Shown here: positions 8,166 through 16,982 of the stretch, piece by piece | Layout of the letters: the number at the start of each line of letters is the position of its first letter | How positions within the stretch are numbered: the stretch's first letter is position 1 | Source: an uncultured Collinsella sp. | GTDB taxonomy: Bacteria; Actinomycetota; Coriobacteriia; Coriobacteriales; Coriobacteriaceae | Assembly (NCBI GenBank): GCA_902465015.1 | Contig: CABQLK010000008.1 | Coordinates: forward strand, 1 to 58,807 | Direction: 5' to 3' | Length of the DNA: 58,807 nt | Position numbers and translations under genes: made by a program | The notes under the pieces: model-generated | Told to the model about the DNA's origin: nothing | Databases searched by the model: none | What the model saw: only the letters and a program-made list of their open reading frames with translations

Positions 8166-8534
8166 ATGAACAAGCATAAGGCGAAGCTGGAAGGCCTCAA
8201 GCGTCGTCAGCGTCGTGTTCGCGGCAAGGTCTCGGGTACCTCCGAGCGTCCGCGTCTTCGCGTGACCCGTACTAACGCCAACATCTATGCCCAGATCATC
8301 GACGACAGCAAGGGCTCCAGCCTGACGCTCGTCTCTGCCTCGACCCTCGAGGCCGAGTTCAAGGGCACCCACACCTCGAACAAGGAGGCTGCGGAGAAGG
8401 TCGGTCAGCTCGTTGGCAAGCGCGCCATCGAGGCCGGCATCACCAAGGTCGCCTTCGATCGCGGTGGCCGTATCTACCATGGCCGCGTCAAGGCCCTCGC
8501 CGACGGTGCTCGTGCCGCCGGTCTCGAGCTCTAG
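8166..8534 (+). CDS. rplR: Ribosomal protein L18
   Basis: A 122-residue L18 that anchors 5S rRNA to the 50S subunit together with L5. Basic N-terminus KLEGLKRRQRRVRGKVSGT, then RPRLRVTRTNANIYAQIID and C-terminal FDRGGRIYHGRVKALADGAR. AGGAG lies 9 bases before ATG 8166. Length and order are as expected between L6 and S5. Confidence 0.97.
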   Translation: MNKHKAKLEGLKRRQRRVRGKVSGTSERPRLRVTRTNANIYAQIIDDSKGSSLTLVSASTLEAEFKGTHTSNKEAAEKVGQLVGKRAIEAGITKVAFDRGGRIYHGRVKALADGARAAGLEL

Positions 8535-8548
8535 GAGGTATGTAGCAC

Positions 8549-9073
8549 ATGGCTCGTAATCAGAAGCAGCAGCGCGAGGCCTCCGAGTTCGAGGAGCGCG
8601 TCGTTTACATCAACCGCGTGTCGAAGACCGTCAAGGGTGGTCGTCGCATGAGCCTCGTCGCTCTCGTCGTCGTTGGCGACGGCAAGGGCAACGTCGGCGT
8701 TGGCATGGGCAAGTCCGCTGAGGTGCCCATGGCCATCTCCAAGGCATCTCTCGATGCCAAGAAGAACATGTTCCACGTGCCGGTGACCGAGCAGGGCACC
8801 ATCCCGCACGAGGTTCTCGGCCACTTTGGTGCCGGCCGCATCATCATCAAGCCCGCTGTCGAGGGTACCGGCGTTATCGCCGGCGGCGCTGTGCGTCCCC
8901 TCTTTGAGCTTGCTGGCATCAAGAACGTCCTGTCCAAGTCCCTCGGTACCGACAACGGCCTCAACATCATTAAGGCTGCCGTCGAGGGCCTCAAGGAGCT
9001 CTCCAGCCCTGAGGACGTCGCGGCTCGCCGTGGCCTGACGGTCTCCGAGATGTTCGTCGGTAAGGAGAACTAA
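8549..9073 (+). CDS. rpsE: Ribosomal protein S5
   Basis: A 174-residue S5 of the 30S subunit, involved in decoding accuracy and mRNA entry. The dsRNA-binding-like N-terminal domain shows VVYINRVSKTVKGGRRMS, followed by VVVGDGKGNVGVGMGKS and GAGRIIIKPA. AGGAGG precedes ATG 8549, which is 14 bases after the L18 stop. No spectinomycin-resistance-type change stands out in the loop. Confidence 0.97.
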   Translation: MARNQKQQREASEFEERVVYINRVSKTVKGGRRMSLVALVVVGDGKGNVGVGMGKSAEVPMAISKASLDAKKNMFHVPVTEQGTIPHEVLGHFGAGRIIIKPAVEGTGVIAGGAVRPLFELAGIKNVLSKSLGTDNGLNIIKAAVEGLKELSSPEDVAARRGLTVSEMFVGKEN

Positions 9074-9075
9074 GC

Positions 9076-9258
9076 ATGGCTGACACCATCAAGATCAAGC
9101 AGGTCCGCAGCACCAACGGTTGCAAGCAGGACCAGGTCCGTACTGTCCGTGCCCTCGGTCTCCACAGGATCCGCGAGGTTCGCGAGATTGCTGACAACGA
9201 GTCCGTCCGCGGCATGATCTTCAAGGTCAAGCACCTTGTCGAGATTGTAGAGGAGTAG
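9076..9258 (+). CDS. rpmD: Ribosomal protein L30
   Basis: A 60-residue L30, a small 50S protein. The sequence IKIKQVRSTNGCKQDQVRTV with LGLHRIREVREI and a C-terminal VKHLVEIVEE is typical. ATG 9076 begins two bases after the S5 stop, indicating tight translational coupling. Confidence 0.96.
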   Translation: MADTIKIKQVRSTNGCKQDQVRTVRALGLHRIREVREIADNESVRGMIFKVKHLVEIVEE

Positions 9259-9261
9259 CAA

Positions 9262-9711
9262 ATGCAGCTTCACGATCTTACTCCCGCGCCCGGTTCCACC
9301 AAGAACCGCAAGCGCGTCGGCCGTGGCAATTCTTCGGGTCACGGCACCACTTCTGGCCGCGGTCAGAAGGGCCAGGGTTCCCGCTCTGGCGGCACCAAGG
9401 GTGCCGGCTTCGAGGGTGGCCAGACTCCGCTGGCTATGCGCCTGCCCAAGCTTCCGGGCTTCCGTAACCCCCGTCGTATCGAGTACACCGCTGTTAACGT
9501 TGAGCGTCTCGAGCGTAAGTTCGAGGACGGCGCTGTGATCGACGGTGCCGCTCTTAAGGCCGCTCGCATCACCAAGAGCGAGTTCGAGCCCGTCAAGGTG
9601 CTCGGCAATGGTGAGCTCACCAAGAAGTTCACGGTCAAGGTCGACAAGGTCAGCGCTTCTGCGCAGGCCAAGATCGAGGCCGCCGGCGGAAAGGTCGAGC
9701 TGCCGTGCTAA
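9262..9711 (+). CDS. rplO: Ribosomal protein L15
   Basis: A 149-residue L15 of the 50S subunit. It has the glycine/arginine-rich N-terminal arm (RKRVGRGNSSGHGTTSGRG) that threads into 23S rRNA, then FEGGQTPLAMRLPKLPGF and a globular C-terminal domain. ATG 9262 is 3 bases after the L30 stop. Its last codons overlap the GTG start of secY. Confidence 0.97.
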   Translation: MQLHDLTPAPGSTKNRKRVGRGNSSGHGTTSGRGQKGQGSRSGGTKGAGFEGGQTPLAMRLPKLPGFRNPRRIEYTAVNVERLERKFEDGAVIDGAALKAARITKSEFEPVKVLGNGELTKKFTVKVDKVSASAQAKIEAAGGKVELPC

Positions 9712-10991
9712 ATGGTCTTAAGAATGCTTTCCGCATCAAAGAATTGCGCGAAAAGATTCTTTTTACCATAGCTATGCTCGTCGTGTACCGCATTGGTGCG
9801 CACGTTCCTGTGCCCGGCATTCCCTTCCAGGGGATGCTGGGCCTTTTCTCGACCGATAACAATTCGGTCGCCGCAGGTGCTATGGCCCTCCTGAATCTTT
9901 TCTCTGGCGGCGCGTTGAGCTATGTGTCGGTGTTTTCGCTGGGCATCATGCCTTACATCACCAGCTCGATCATCCTCCAGATGCTCCAGGCCGTCGTGCC
10001 TTCCCTGCATGAGCTTGCCCGCGAGGGCGAGGTCGGTCAGACCAAGATTACGCAGTATTCGCGTTACCTCACCCTGGCTCTGGCAATCCTCAACTCCGTG
10101 GGTTACCTCTTCCTCTTTAAGAGCTTCGGCATCAGCTTCAATGGCGCCGGCGCTCCCGAGATCATCTTCGACCTCATGATCGTCGGTACGCTCACCGCGG
10201 GCGCCATGCTGATCATGTGGATTGGTGAGCTCATCACCCAGCGCGGTATCGGCAATGGCATGTCGCTGATCATCTTCGCGAACATCATGGCCGGTCTGCC
10301 GCAGGCTATCTTCTCCAGCACCGAGGGCAATGCCGGTGGCATCATCACCATGGTGATCATCTGCGCCATCATCCTGCTGGTTATCCCGCTGATTGTTTTC
10401 CTTGAGCGCGGCCAGCGCCGCATCCCGGTCTCCTACGCTAAGCGCGTCGTGGGCCGTCGCATGATGGGTGGCCAGACCACCTACCTGCCCATCAAGGTCA
10501 ACACCGCGGGTGTCGTGCCGATCATCTTCGCTTCGGCGCTGCTGTACTTCCCGGCTCAGATTGCCGTGTTCTTCCCCGGCATCGGCTGGATTCAGGCAGT
10601 TGCCTCCGCGCTTTCGACCGGTTGGCTCAACTGGGTGCTTAACGTTGTCCTCATCGTGTTCTTCGCGTACTTCTACACCTCCATGGTGTTCAACCCCGAT
10701 GACACGGCCGATAACCTTAAGAAGCAGGGCGGCTTTATTCCGGGCGTCCGTCCGGGTAGGGCTACCGCGGCCTACATCAAGAACGCGCTCAACAAGATCA
10801 CGCTTCCCAGCGCTGTCTTTTTGGCGCTCATCGCCATCGTGCCTTCGATCATCTTCTCCTTCACGGGTAACCATCTGATCCAGGCATTTGGCGGCACGTC
10901 CATCCTCATCATGGTCGGCGTCGTGCTCGACACGGTCGATAAGCTCGAAGGCCAGATCAAGATGTATGATTACGATGGATTCTTTAAATAG
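9705..10991 (+). CDS. secY: Preprotein translocase subunit SecY
   Basis: A 428-residue SecY, the channel-forming subunit of the Sec translocon in the cytoplasmic membrane, with ten expected transmembrane helices. The start MLNGLKNAFRIKELREKI uses GTG 9705, overlapping the rplO stop by 7 bases. Clear segments include PYITSSIILQ, ERGQRRIPVSYAKR and the C-terminal Y-D-Y-D-G-F-F region. Its partner SecA is encoded at 31.4 kb; SecE and SecG are not in the window. Confidence 0.97.
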   Translation: MLNGLKNAFRIKELREKILFTIAMLVVYRIGAHVPVPGIPFQGMLGLFSTDNNSVAAGAMALLNLFSGGALSYVSVFSLGIMPYITSSIILQMLQAVVPSLHELAREGEVGQTKITQYSRYLTLALAILNSVGYLFLFKSFGISFNGAGAPEIIFDLMIVGTLTAGAMLIMWIGELITQRGIGNGMSLIIFANIMAGLPQAIFSSTEGNAGGIITMVIICAIILLVIPLIVFLERGQRRIPVSYAKRVVGRRMMGGQTTYLPIKVNTAGVVPIIFASALLYFPAQIAVFFPGIGWIQAVASALSTGWLNWVLNVVLIVFFAYFYTSMVFNPDDTADNLKKQGGFIPGVRPGRATAAYIKNALNKITLPSAVFLALIAIVPSIIFSFTGNHLIQAFGGTSILIMVGVVLDTVDKLEGQIKMYDYDGFFK

Positions 10992-11009
10992 GCTAGAGGA
11001 GGATTGCTC

Positions 11010-11636
11010 ATGAACCTCGTATTGCTCGGAGCTCCGGGTGCCGGTAAGGGCACCGTCGCACAGGAGCTCGTCGCCGAGTTTGGCGTCGCCCATATTTCCA
11101 CGGGCGACCTGCTGCGTGCTGCCGTCAAGGGTGGCACCGAGCTTGGTATTCAGGCTAAGAAGTACATGGACGCTGGCGAGCTCGTTCCCGACCAGCTCGT
11201 GATCGACCTTGTCAAGGAGCGCCTTGCCGCCGATGACGCCCAGCAGGGCTTCATCCTCGACGGCTTCCCGCGCAACACCGCCCAGGCTGTGACGCTCGAT
11301 TCCGAGCTTTCCGCCATGGGTCGCGAGATCGACTGTGCCCTTCTGGTCGATGTGGCCCCCGAGGTCATTATCGATCGTCTGTCTTCGCGTCGCACCTGCC
11401 GCGCCTGCGGTTACACCGGCACCGCTGCCGATGCTACCTGCCCCAAGTGCGGTGGCGAGATGTATCAGCGCGACGACGACAAGCCCGAGACCATCAAGAA
11501 CCGTCTCGACGTCTACGAGAAGTCCACGAGCCCGCTCGTCGACTACTATCGTGGCCAGGGTCTGCTCAAGTCGGTCAACGGTGACCAGGCTCGCGAGACC
11601 GTGTACGGGGATGTCAAAGAGGCTCTCGGTCTATGA
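11010..11636 (+). CDS. adk: Adenylate kinase, zinc-LID type
   Basis: A 208-residue adenylate kinase interconverting ATP + AMP and 2 ADP. The P-loop is GAPGAGKGT at residues 7-15, and DGFPR is present near residue 84. The LID domain carries four cysteines (C130, C133, C144, C147) and so should bind zinc. I chose ATG 11010, 7 bases after GAGGAGG, over the TTG two codons earlier. It ends in TGA, one of only three such stops in the window, and this TGA overlaps the map start (ATGA). Confidence 0.96.
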   Translation: MNLVLLGAPGAGKGTVAQELVAEFGVAHISTGDLLRAAVKGGTELGIQAKKYMDAGELVPDQLVIDLVKERLAADDAQQGFILDGFPRNTAQAVTLDSELSAMGREIDCALLVDVAPEVIIDRLSSRRTCRACGYTGTAADATCPKCGGEMYQRDDDKPETIKNRLDVYEKSTSPLVDYYRGQGLLKSVNGDQARETVYGDVKEALGL

Positions 11637-12421
11637 TCAAGATTAAGTCTGCAACGCAAATCGAGCAGATGAAGAAGGCAGGAGCGCTATCTAAGATGGC
11701 GCTCCGCCACGTTGGAGCCATGGTGCGTCCCGGCGTTTCGACTTTTGAGCTCGATCAGCTCGCGGAGCAGATTATCCGCATGCATGGCGGCACCCCGGCC
11801 TTTAAGGGTTACGGCGGGTTCCCGGGGACCATTTGCGCATCGATCAACGATGCCGTGGTCCACGGTATTCCCAACCCCGACATGATCCTGCGCGATGGCG
11901 ATATCATCTCCATCGATACGGGAGCCGTTGTCGACGGTTGGGTCGGCGATAACGCTTGGACGTTTTTCGTCGGCACCCCCACGCCCGAGGCCAAGGCTTT
12001 GTGCGAGGTCACGCGCGATTGCCTTAAGGCTGCCATCGAGCAGGCTGTTCCCGGTAACCATATCGGGGACGTCGGTTATGCCGTTCAGTCCCTCGCCGAG
12101 TCTCACGGTTACGGCGTGCTTCGTGATTATGTTGGCCATGGCATTGGCCGCGTGATGCACGAGGACCCCAACGTTCCTAACTATGGAAAGAAGGGGAGGG
12201 GCGTTCGCCTCCAGGCCGGCATGGTCATTGCCATCGAGCCGATGGTTACGATGGGTTCCAACCATGTGAGCACGGGCTCCGACGGTTGGATTGTTACGAC
12301 CAACGACCACCTGCCCGCCGCGCACTACGAGAACACCGTCGCCATTACCAATGACGGTCCGGTGATTCTCACCACGGATGCCCAAGGTGCTTGGTGTTCG
12401 CTCCAAGGCGGAGAAATGTAA
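11633..12421 (+). CDS. map: Methionine aminopeptidase type I
   Basis: A 262-residue enzyme removing the N-terminal methionine from new proteins. All five metal ligands are visible: D95 (SIDTG), D106 (VGDNAW), H169 (VGHGIG), E202 (AIEPM) and E233 (HYENT), with H77 in VVHGIP lining the active site. It overlaps adk by 4 bases. The gene is followed by a 104-base gap carrying the infA promoter. Confidence 0.96.
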   Translation: MIKIKSATQIEQMKKAGALSKMALRHVGAMVRPGVSTFELDQLAEQIIRMHGGTPAFKGYGGFPGTICASINDAVVHGIPNPDMILRDGDIISIDTGAVVDGWVGDNAWTFFVGTPTPEAKALCEVTRDCLKAAIEQAVPGNHIGDVGYAVQSLAESHGYGVLRDYVGHGIGRVMHEDPNVPNYGKKGRGVRLQAGMVIAIEPMVTMGSNHVSTGSDGWIVTTNDHLPAAHYENTVAITNDGPVILTTDAQGAWCSLQGGEM

Positions 12422-12457
12422 CAAGTTCCACTTAGTTGTGGAGCCATTACGAAGTTA

Positions 12458-12486
12458 TTACGATGCGTGCATACGTGTTGTAGAAT
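12458..12486 (+). promoter_or_regulatory. Probable infA promoter
   Basis: TTACGA (12458-12463), a 17-base spacer and TAGAAT (12481-12486), about 40 bases before the infA start, in the only long gap between map and infA. The -10 box is good, the -35 weak. Confidence 0.5.
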
Positions 12487-12525
12487 ACTCAATCGCTGTC
12501 GTTTTCTAGAGAAAGATGATTGCTT

Positions 12526-12744
12526 GTGAAGAAGGAAGACGCAATTGAGCTCGAGGGTACGGTAAAGGAACCGTTGCCCAACGCCATGTTTAAGGTCGAG
12601 CTCGAGAACGGTCATTCGGTTCTGTGCAACATTTCTGGCAAGATCCGAATGAATTACATCCGTATTCTCCCCGGTGACAGGGTTGTCGTGGAGCTTTCCC
12701 CGTACGACCTGACCCGCGGCCGCATCACCTATCGCTACAAATAG
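12526..12744 (+). CDS. infA: Translation initiation factor IF-1
   Basis: A 72-residue single-OB-fold IF-1 that occupies the ribosomal A site during initiation. It reads MKKEDAIELEGTVKEPLPN and continues to ISGKIRMNYIRILPGDRV. I chose GTG 12526, which gives the canonical 72-residue protein with AGAGAAAG at a normal distance; the TTG two codons upstream is too close to that site. Confidence 0.96.
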   Translation: MKKEDAIELEGTVKEPLPNAMFKVELENGHSVLCNISGKIRMNYIRILPGDRVVVELSPYDLTRGRITYRYK

Positions 12745-12894
12745 CGGCACGCATACACGCACTCCATTTCCGACTGCAGGATTAGCTCAACCTACGGTCG
12801 GATTGTGTGTGAAGACCAGCCATAGTTTTAAACGCCTGCGGCTGGGCGAGTAGATAGTAGGGAAGTAGTTTGAGCGCTACCGAAAGGAAGAACG

Positions 12895-13008
12895 ATGAAG
12901 GTACGTCCTTCGGTCAAGAAGATGTGCGATAAGTGCAAAATCATTAGGCGCCATGGCAAGGTCCTCGTCATTTGCGAGAACCCCCGTCATAAGCAGCGTC
13001 AGGGTTAA
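12895..13008 (+). CDS. rpmJ: Ribosomal protein L36 (zinc form)
   Basis: A 37-residue L36, the smallest 50S protein, starting at ATG 12895 after CGAAAGGAAG. The zinc ligands are C11, C14, C27 and H32, with the typical MKVRPSVKKMCDKCKI start and RHKQRQG end. It lies between infA and rpsM as in most bacteria. A 150-base gap precedes it, in which I see no clear promoter. Confidence 0.96.
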   Translation: MKVRPSVKKMCDKCKIIRRHGKVLVICENPRHKQRQG

Positions 13009-13022
13009 GAGAGGAGACTACG

Positions 13023-13397
13023 TTGGCCCGTATTAATGGTGTCGACCTCCCGCGTGAGAAGCGCGTTGAGATCGGTCTGACCTACATTTACGGCATCGGC
13101 CGCACCACTGCGACGAAGATTTGCGTCGAGTGCAACGTTAACGTGGATACGCGCGTTAAGGACCTCACCGAGGATGAGGTTAACGCCATCCGCGATTATA
13201 TCGATAAGAACCAGATCATGGTTGAGGGCGATCTCCGCCGTGAGCGCAACCAGAACGTCAAGCGCCTTATGGACATCGGCTGCAACCGCGGCCTTCGTCA
13301 CCGCAAGGGCCTCCCGGTCCGCGGCCAGCGCACCCACACTAACGCTCGTACCCGCAAGGGCCCGAAGCGTCAGATCGGTGCTAAGAAGAAGAAATAA
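13023..13397 (+). CDS. rpsM: Ribosomal protein S13
   Basis: A 124-residue S13 of the 30S head, forming the B1 bridges and contacting P-site tRNA. It begins MARINGVDLPREKR, contains LTYIYGIGRTTA and HRKGLPVRGQRT, and ends in a lysine-rich tail that reaches the P site. The start codon is TTG at 13023, 6 bases after GAGGAG. Length is normal. Confidence 0.96.
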   Translation: MARINGVDLPREKRVEIGLTYIYGIGRTTATKICVECNVNVDTRVKDLTEDEVNAIRDYIDKNQIMVEGDLRRERNQNVKRLMDIGCNRGLRHRKGLPVRGQRTHTNARTRKGPKRQIGAKKKK

Positions 13398-13411
13398 GGA
13401 GCGCTAGATAG

Positions 13412-13816
13412 ATGGCTACTGCTAAGAAGAACGTTCGCGCTGCCCGTCTGAAGCGCGCGGACCGTAAGAACATTTCCGTGGGCCAGGCTCACATTCGTTC
13501 TACGTTCAACAACACGATCGTTTCGATCACCGATCCCCAGGGCAACGTCATTTCCTGGAAGTCGGCTGGCCAGGTGGGCTTCAAGGGCTCCCGTAAGTCC
13601 ACGCCGTTCGCTGCCCAGATGGCTGCCGAGGCTGCTGCCAAGCAGGCCATGGAGCACGGTATGAAGAAGGTTTCCGTCTTCGTCAAGGGCCCCGGCTCCG
13701 GTCGTGAGACCGCCATCCGCTCCCTCCAGGCTGCTGGCCTCGAGGTCTCGAGCATCCAGGACAAGACTCCCATTCCGCACAACGGCTGCCGCCCCAAGAA
13801 GCGTCGCCGCGTGTAA
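13412..13816 (+). CDS. rpsK: Ribosomal protein S11
   Basis: A 134-residue S11 of the 30S platform. ATG 13412 follows AAGGAG. Recognisable segments are HIRSTFNNTIVSITDPQGN, FKGSRKSTPFAAQ and the C-terminal HNGCRPKKRRRV, in which an isoaspartate is formed in E. coli. Spacing to rpsM and rpsD is short (14 and 19 bases). Confidence 0.97.
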   Translation: MATAKKNVRAARLKRADRKNISVGQAHIRSTFNNTIVSITDPQGNVISWKSAGQVGFKGSRKSTPFAAQMAAEAAAKQAMEHGMKKVSVFVKGPGSGRETAIRSLQAAGLEVSSIQDKTPIPHNGCRPKKRRRV

Positions 13817-13835
13817 CTGAAAGGATCGTATCAAT

Positions 13836-14432
13836 ATGGCAATCGACAGGACTCCTGTTCTTAAGCGCTGCCGTCAGCTCGGGATCGATCCCGCTGAGCT
13901 CGGTTACAGCAGCAAGAAGGAATCTATCCGTCAGCCCAAGCGCCGTCGCAAGGAATCTGAGTACGGCATGCAGCTGCGCGAGAAGCAGAAGGTCAAGTTC
14001 ATCTATGGCGTTCTGGAGAAGCAGTTCCACGGCTACTTCAACAAGGCCCGTAAGATGAACGGCGTCACCGGTGAGAACCTCATGATCATCCTTGAGTCTC
14101 GCCTCGACAACGTCGTCTTCCGTCTTGGCTTCGCCCGCACCCGCAAAGAGGCTCGTCAGTCCGTCCGTCACGGTCACTTCACCGTGAACGGCAAGCGCGT
14201 GGACATCCCGTCCTATCGCGTCAAGGCCGGCGACGTCGTCGCTGTCGGCGAGAAGTTCCGTGACCTCCTCCCCATCAAGGAGGCCCTGATTTCCTCCGAG
14301 CGCTTTGAGGTCCCTGGCTGGCTCGAGGTCGATATCGAGAAGCTGTCTGGTAACGTGCTCGCTCTGCCGACGCGTGAGCAGATCAGCGGTGATATCAACG
14401 AGCAGCTCATCGTCGAGCTCTACTCTAAGTAG
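13836..14432 (+). CDS. rpsD: Ribosomal protein S4
   Basis: A 198-residue S4, the primary 16S-binding protein of the 30S body. The RNA-binding S4 domain is RLDNVVFRLGFARTRKEARQ with GHFTVNGKRVDIPS. The N-terminal region has a single cysteine (C12) and lacks the four-Cys zinc site, so this is the zinc-free form although S14, L36 and L31 here keep theirs. ATG 13836 follows GAAAGGA. Confidence 0.97.
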   Translation: MAIDRTPVLKRCRQLGIDPAELGYSSKKESIRQPKRRRKESEYGMQLREKQKVKFIYGVLEKQFHGYFNKARKMNGVTGENLMIILESRLDNVVFRLGFARTRKEARQSVRHGHFTVNGKRVDIPSYRVKAGDVVAVGEKFRDLLPIKEALISSERFEVPGWLEVDIEKLSGNVLALPTREQISGDINEQLIVELYSK

Positions 14433-14464
14433 TCCATCCGGGCTGCTGAGGCTGGAGGTAATAC

Positions 14465-15406
14465 ATGTCAGAATTCATTAGGCCTCAGGTTCAGGTCGAA
14501 GAGATCAACGAGACCTCTGCTCGTGTCTCCGTCGAGCCGCTCGAGCGTGGCTACGGCGATACGCTGGGTAACTCGCTTCGTCGTGTTCTTCTGTCCTCGC
14601 TCGAGGGTGCCGCCGTTGAGGCCATTCAGATCGATGGTGCGCAGCACGAGTTCATGACCATCCCTAACATGGTCGAGGATGTCACCGACATCGTCCTGAA
14701 TGTCAAGGGTCTTGTCTTCAGGGCTCTCGGCACGACCGACGAGGCGACCGCCACCATCTCGGTTGACGGCCCCTGTGAGGTCACCGGTGCGGACTTCTTT
14801 ATTCCGTCCGAGTTTGAGCTGGTCAACCCCGAGCAGCACATCGCTACGCTCACCGAGGGTGGCCATCTCACCATGAGCATGCGCATCGGCTATGGCCGCG
14901 GCTATGTCTCTGGCGAGGCTAACAAGCGTGACAACGATCCCATCGGTGTGATCCACGTCGACTCGCTGTACTCGCCGGTGTCCCGTTGCGCCAAGCTCGT
15001 TGAGGCTTGCCGTGTCGGCCAGCATACCGACTACGACCGCCTTGTCCTCGAGATCGAGACCAACGGTTCCATCGCCCCGCGCGACGCCGTGGTCCAGGCT
15101 GCCAATATCATCAACCAGCATATGGCCGCCTTTATGAACCTTGCCGAGACCCCTGAGGTCGAGGAGGAGGCTTCGATCTTCGCTCCCGAGGTCACCAACG
15201 ACAACGCCGAGCTGGACAAGCAGATCGAGGATCTGGACCTTTCCGTCCGTTCCTACAACTGCCTTAAGCGCGCCAGCATTCACTCGGTCCGTCAGCTCGT
15301 TGAGTTCTCGGAGAATGATCTGCTCAACATCCGTAACTTCGGTGTTAAGTCGATCGAGGAAGTGAAGGACAAGCTTGAGTCCATGGGCCTGAGCCTGAAG
15401 GCTTAA
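14465..15406 (+). CDS. rpoA: RNA polymerase alpha subunit
   Basis: A 313-residue alpha subunit that dimerises to nucleate RNA polymerase assembly. The N-terminal domain has GYGDTLGNSLRRVLLSSL and QHEFMTIPNMVEDV. After an acidic linker near residue 235, the C-terminal domain LDLSVRSYNCLKRASIHSV with LLNIRNFGVKSIEEVKDKL provides the DNA UP-element and activator contacts. GGAGG precedes ATG 14465. Confidence 0.97.
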   Translation: MSEFIRPQVQVEEINETSARVSVEPLERGYGDTLGNSLRRVLLSSLEGAAVEAIQIDGAQHEFMTIPNMVEDVTDIVLNVKGLVFRALGTTDEATATISVDGPCEVTGADFFIPSEFELVNPEQHIATLTEGGHLTMSMRIGYGRGYVSGEANKRDNDPIGVIHVDSLYSPVSRCAKLVEACRVGQHTDYDRLVLEIETNGSIAPRDAVVQAANIINQHMAAFMNLAETPEVEEEASIFAPEVTNDNAELDKQIEDLDLSVRSYNCLKRASIHSVRQLVEFSENDLLNIRNFGVKSIEEVKDKLESMGLSLKA

Positions 15407-15436
15407 TGCTTCGCATATTTGAGGAGAAACTAGACC

Positions 15437-15904
15437 ATGCGTCACAACGTTAAGAAGGGCCTGAAGCTCGGCACCGATGCGAGCCACACCAAGGCCATGA
15501 AGAAGAGCCTTGCTAAGGCCCTCTTCGAGAACGACCGCATCAAGACCACCGAGACCCGCGCTAAGGCGCTGCGTTCGGTCGTCGATCCGATCATCACTTG
15601 GGCCAAGAAGGGCGACCTGCACTCTCGTCGTCTGGCTATCGCCAAGCTCGGCGATAAGCAGCTCGTTGCCGAGATCTTCGACAAGGCTGCCCAGGGTATG
15701 TGGCAGGACCGCAACGGCGGTTACACCCGCATCATGAAGCTCGGTAACCGTAAGGGCGACAATGCTCCCATCGTTATCATGGAGCTCGTCACCGAGCCTT
15801 GCACGCCTAAGGCCAAGAAGGCTGCTCCGGCCCCCAAGAAGGCCGCTGCTCCCAAGAAGGTCGAGGCTGCCGAGGAGGCTCCTGCTGAGGAGACCGCTGA
15901 GTAG
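15437..15904 (+). CDS. rplQ: Ribosomal protein L17 with A/K/P-rich C-terminal tail
   Basis: L17 core (MRHNVKKGLKLGTDASHTKAM, then GDNAPIVIMELV) of about 118 residues near the peptide exit, followed by about 36 extra residues rich in Ala, Lys, Pro and Glu (KKAAPAPKKAAAP, ending EEAPAEETAE). Total 155 residues compared with 115-130 for most L17s. GAGGAG precedes ATG 15437. It is the last gene before a strong terminator and ends the ribosomal block. Confidence 0.96.
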   Translation: MRHNVKKGLKLGTDASHTKAMKKSLAKALFENDRIKTTETRAKALRSVVDPIITWAKKGDLHSRRLAIAKLGDKQLVAEIFDKAAQGMWQDRNGGYTRIMKLGNRKGDNAPIVIMELVTEPCTPKAKKAAPAPKKAAAPKKVEAAEEAPAEETAE

Positions 15905-15930
15905 ACAATCCGTCTGCATAGGCTATATTC

Positions 15931-15961
15931 GAGGGGTACGTTCGCGTACCCCTCTTTTTTT
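15931..15961 (+). terminator. Strong terminator of the ribosomal operon
   Basis: Perfect 10-base-pair stem GAGGGGTACG / CGTACCCCTC closed by a TTCG tetraloop and followed by seven T. It lies 26 bases after the rplQ stop. Confidence 0.95.
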
Positions 15962-15996
15962 GTCGAAATGCCATTGCCTGTTTGTTGGGAGCGCCC

Positions 15997-16821
15997 ATGA
16001 CCGCGCCGTCTGATTTCAATTCGATCCCCGAGCTCGACGCCACGCTCGTTTTCCGCGTTGCCTACGATGGCTCGTCCTACAGCGGCTTTGCCGAGCAGCC
16101 CGGTCAGACGACGGTTGCGGGCGAGTTGCGCCGCGCTATCGAGACGCTCCTGCGCCGCCCGATCGACCTGACGTGTGCGGGGCGTACCGATGCCGGCGTG
16201 CATGCGGTGGCACAGTTCATCAGCGTGCCCGTAACGGACGCTGAGTTGGCTTTGACGCGCCGTAGGTGGCTGAGGGCTATGGATGCCCTCCTGCCCAAAG
16301 ATATCGCCATAAATGAGGTCTACAAGGCCCGTAAAGGCTTTTCTGCACGCTTTGATGCGCGTTCCCGTACGTATACGTACCGTATTGCCGATCGCGACGC
16401 GCGCCCTGTGCTTTCGCGCGGTGCGGTGTGGTGGCACCGCTACCCATTGGATGTTGAGGCTATGTCTGCTGCCTGTCCCGCGCTGCTGGGCGAGCAGGAC
16501 TTCAAGAGCTTTTGCAAGGTGGCGTCTGCCGTTGGCAAGCCCACGCATCGCTGCGTGATGCGTGCCGAGTTTGGCCATGAGGTTGCGTTTGGCGAGGACA
16601 TTCTGACGTTTACCATCGAGGGCAATGCGTTTCTGCATTCGATGGTCCGTACGATCGTGGGCACGCTTGTCGAGATTGGCATGCATCGCCGTGAACCCGA
16701 GTGGATGCGCGAGGTCATCGATGCTTGCGACCGTACCGCTGCGGGCCCCACGGCTCCTGCCTGCGGCCTTACGTTTATGGGCGTGGATTACGATCCCGCC
16801 GAGCTCGTCGTGCTCGACTAG
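15997..16821 (+). CDS. truA: tRNA pseudouridine(38-40) synthase TruA
   Basis: A 274-residue TruA that isomerises uridines 38-40 in the anticodon arm. The catalytic aspartate lies in the motif CAGRTDAGVHA near residue 61; FRVAYDGSSYSGFAEQP at the N-terminus and FLHSMVRTIVGTL near residue 210 are typical. ATG 15997 has GGGAG 5 bases upstream; an in-frame TTG at 15982 has no ribosome binding site. The gene follows the rplQ terminator, so it needs read-through or its own promoter. Confidence 0.94.
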   Translation: MTAPSDFNSIPELDATLVFRVAYDGSSYSGFAEQPGQTTVAGELRRAIETLLRRPIDLTCAGRTDAGVHAVAQFISVPVTDAELALTRRRWLRAMDALLPKDIAINEVYKARKGFSARFDARSRTYTYRIADRDARPVLSRGAVWWHRYPLDVEAMSAACPALLGEQDFKSFCKVASAVGKPTHRCVMRAEFGHEVAFGEDILTFTIEGNAFLHSMVRTIVGTLVEIGMHRREPEWMREVIDACDRTAAGPTAPACGLTFMGVDYDPAELVVLD

Positions 16822-16982
16822 GGGAGGGCTCGACGCGTCGTGCGTCGACACCCGTCATCTGTGGGCTGCGCGTGTTCAACATCTGTTCTTGGCGTGCAAT
16901 ACAACCGGTGTCTCATTGCTTTTATTGCTGGGGTGTACCATGAACCACGGTTTGATTCATTGCTGTCGAGAGGATGGATAAC

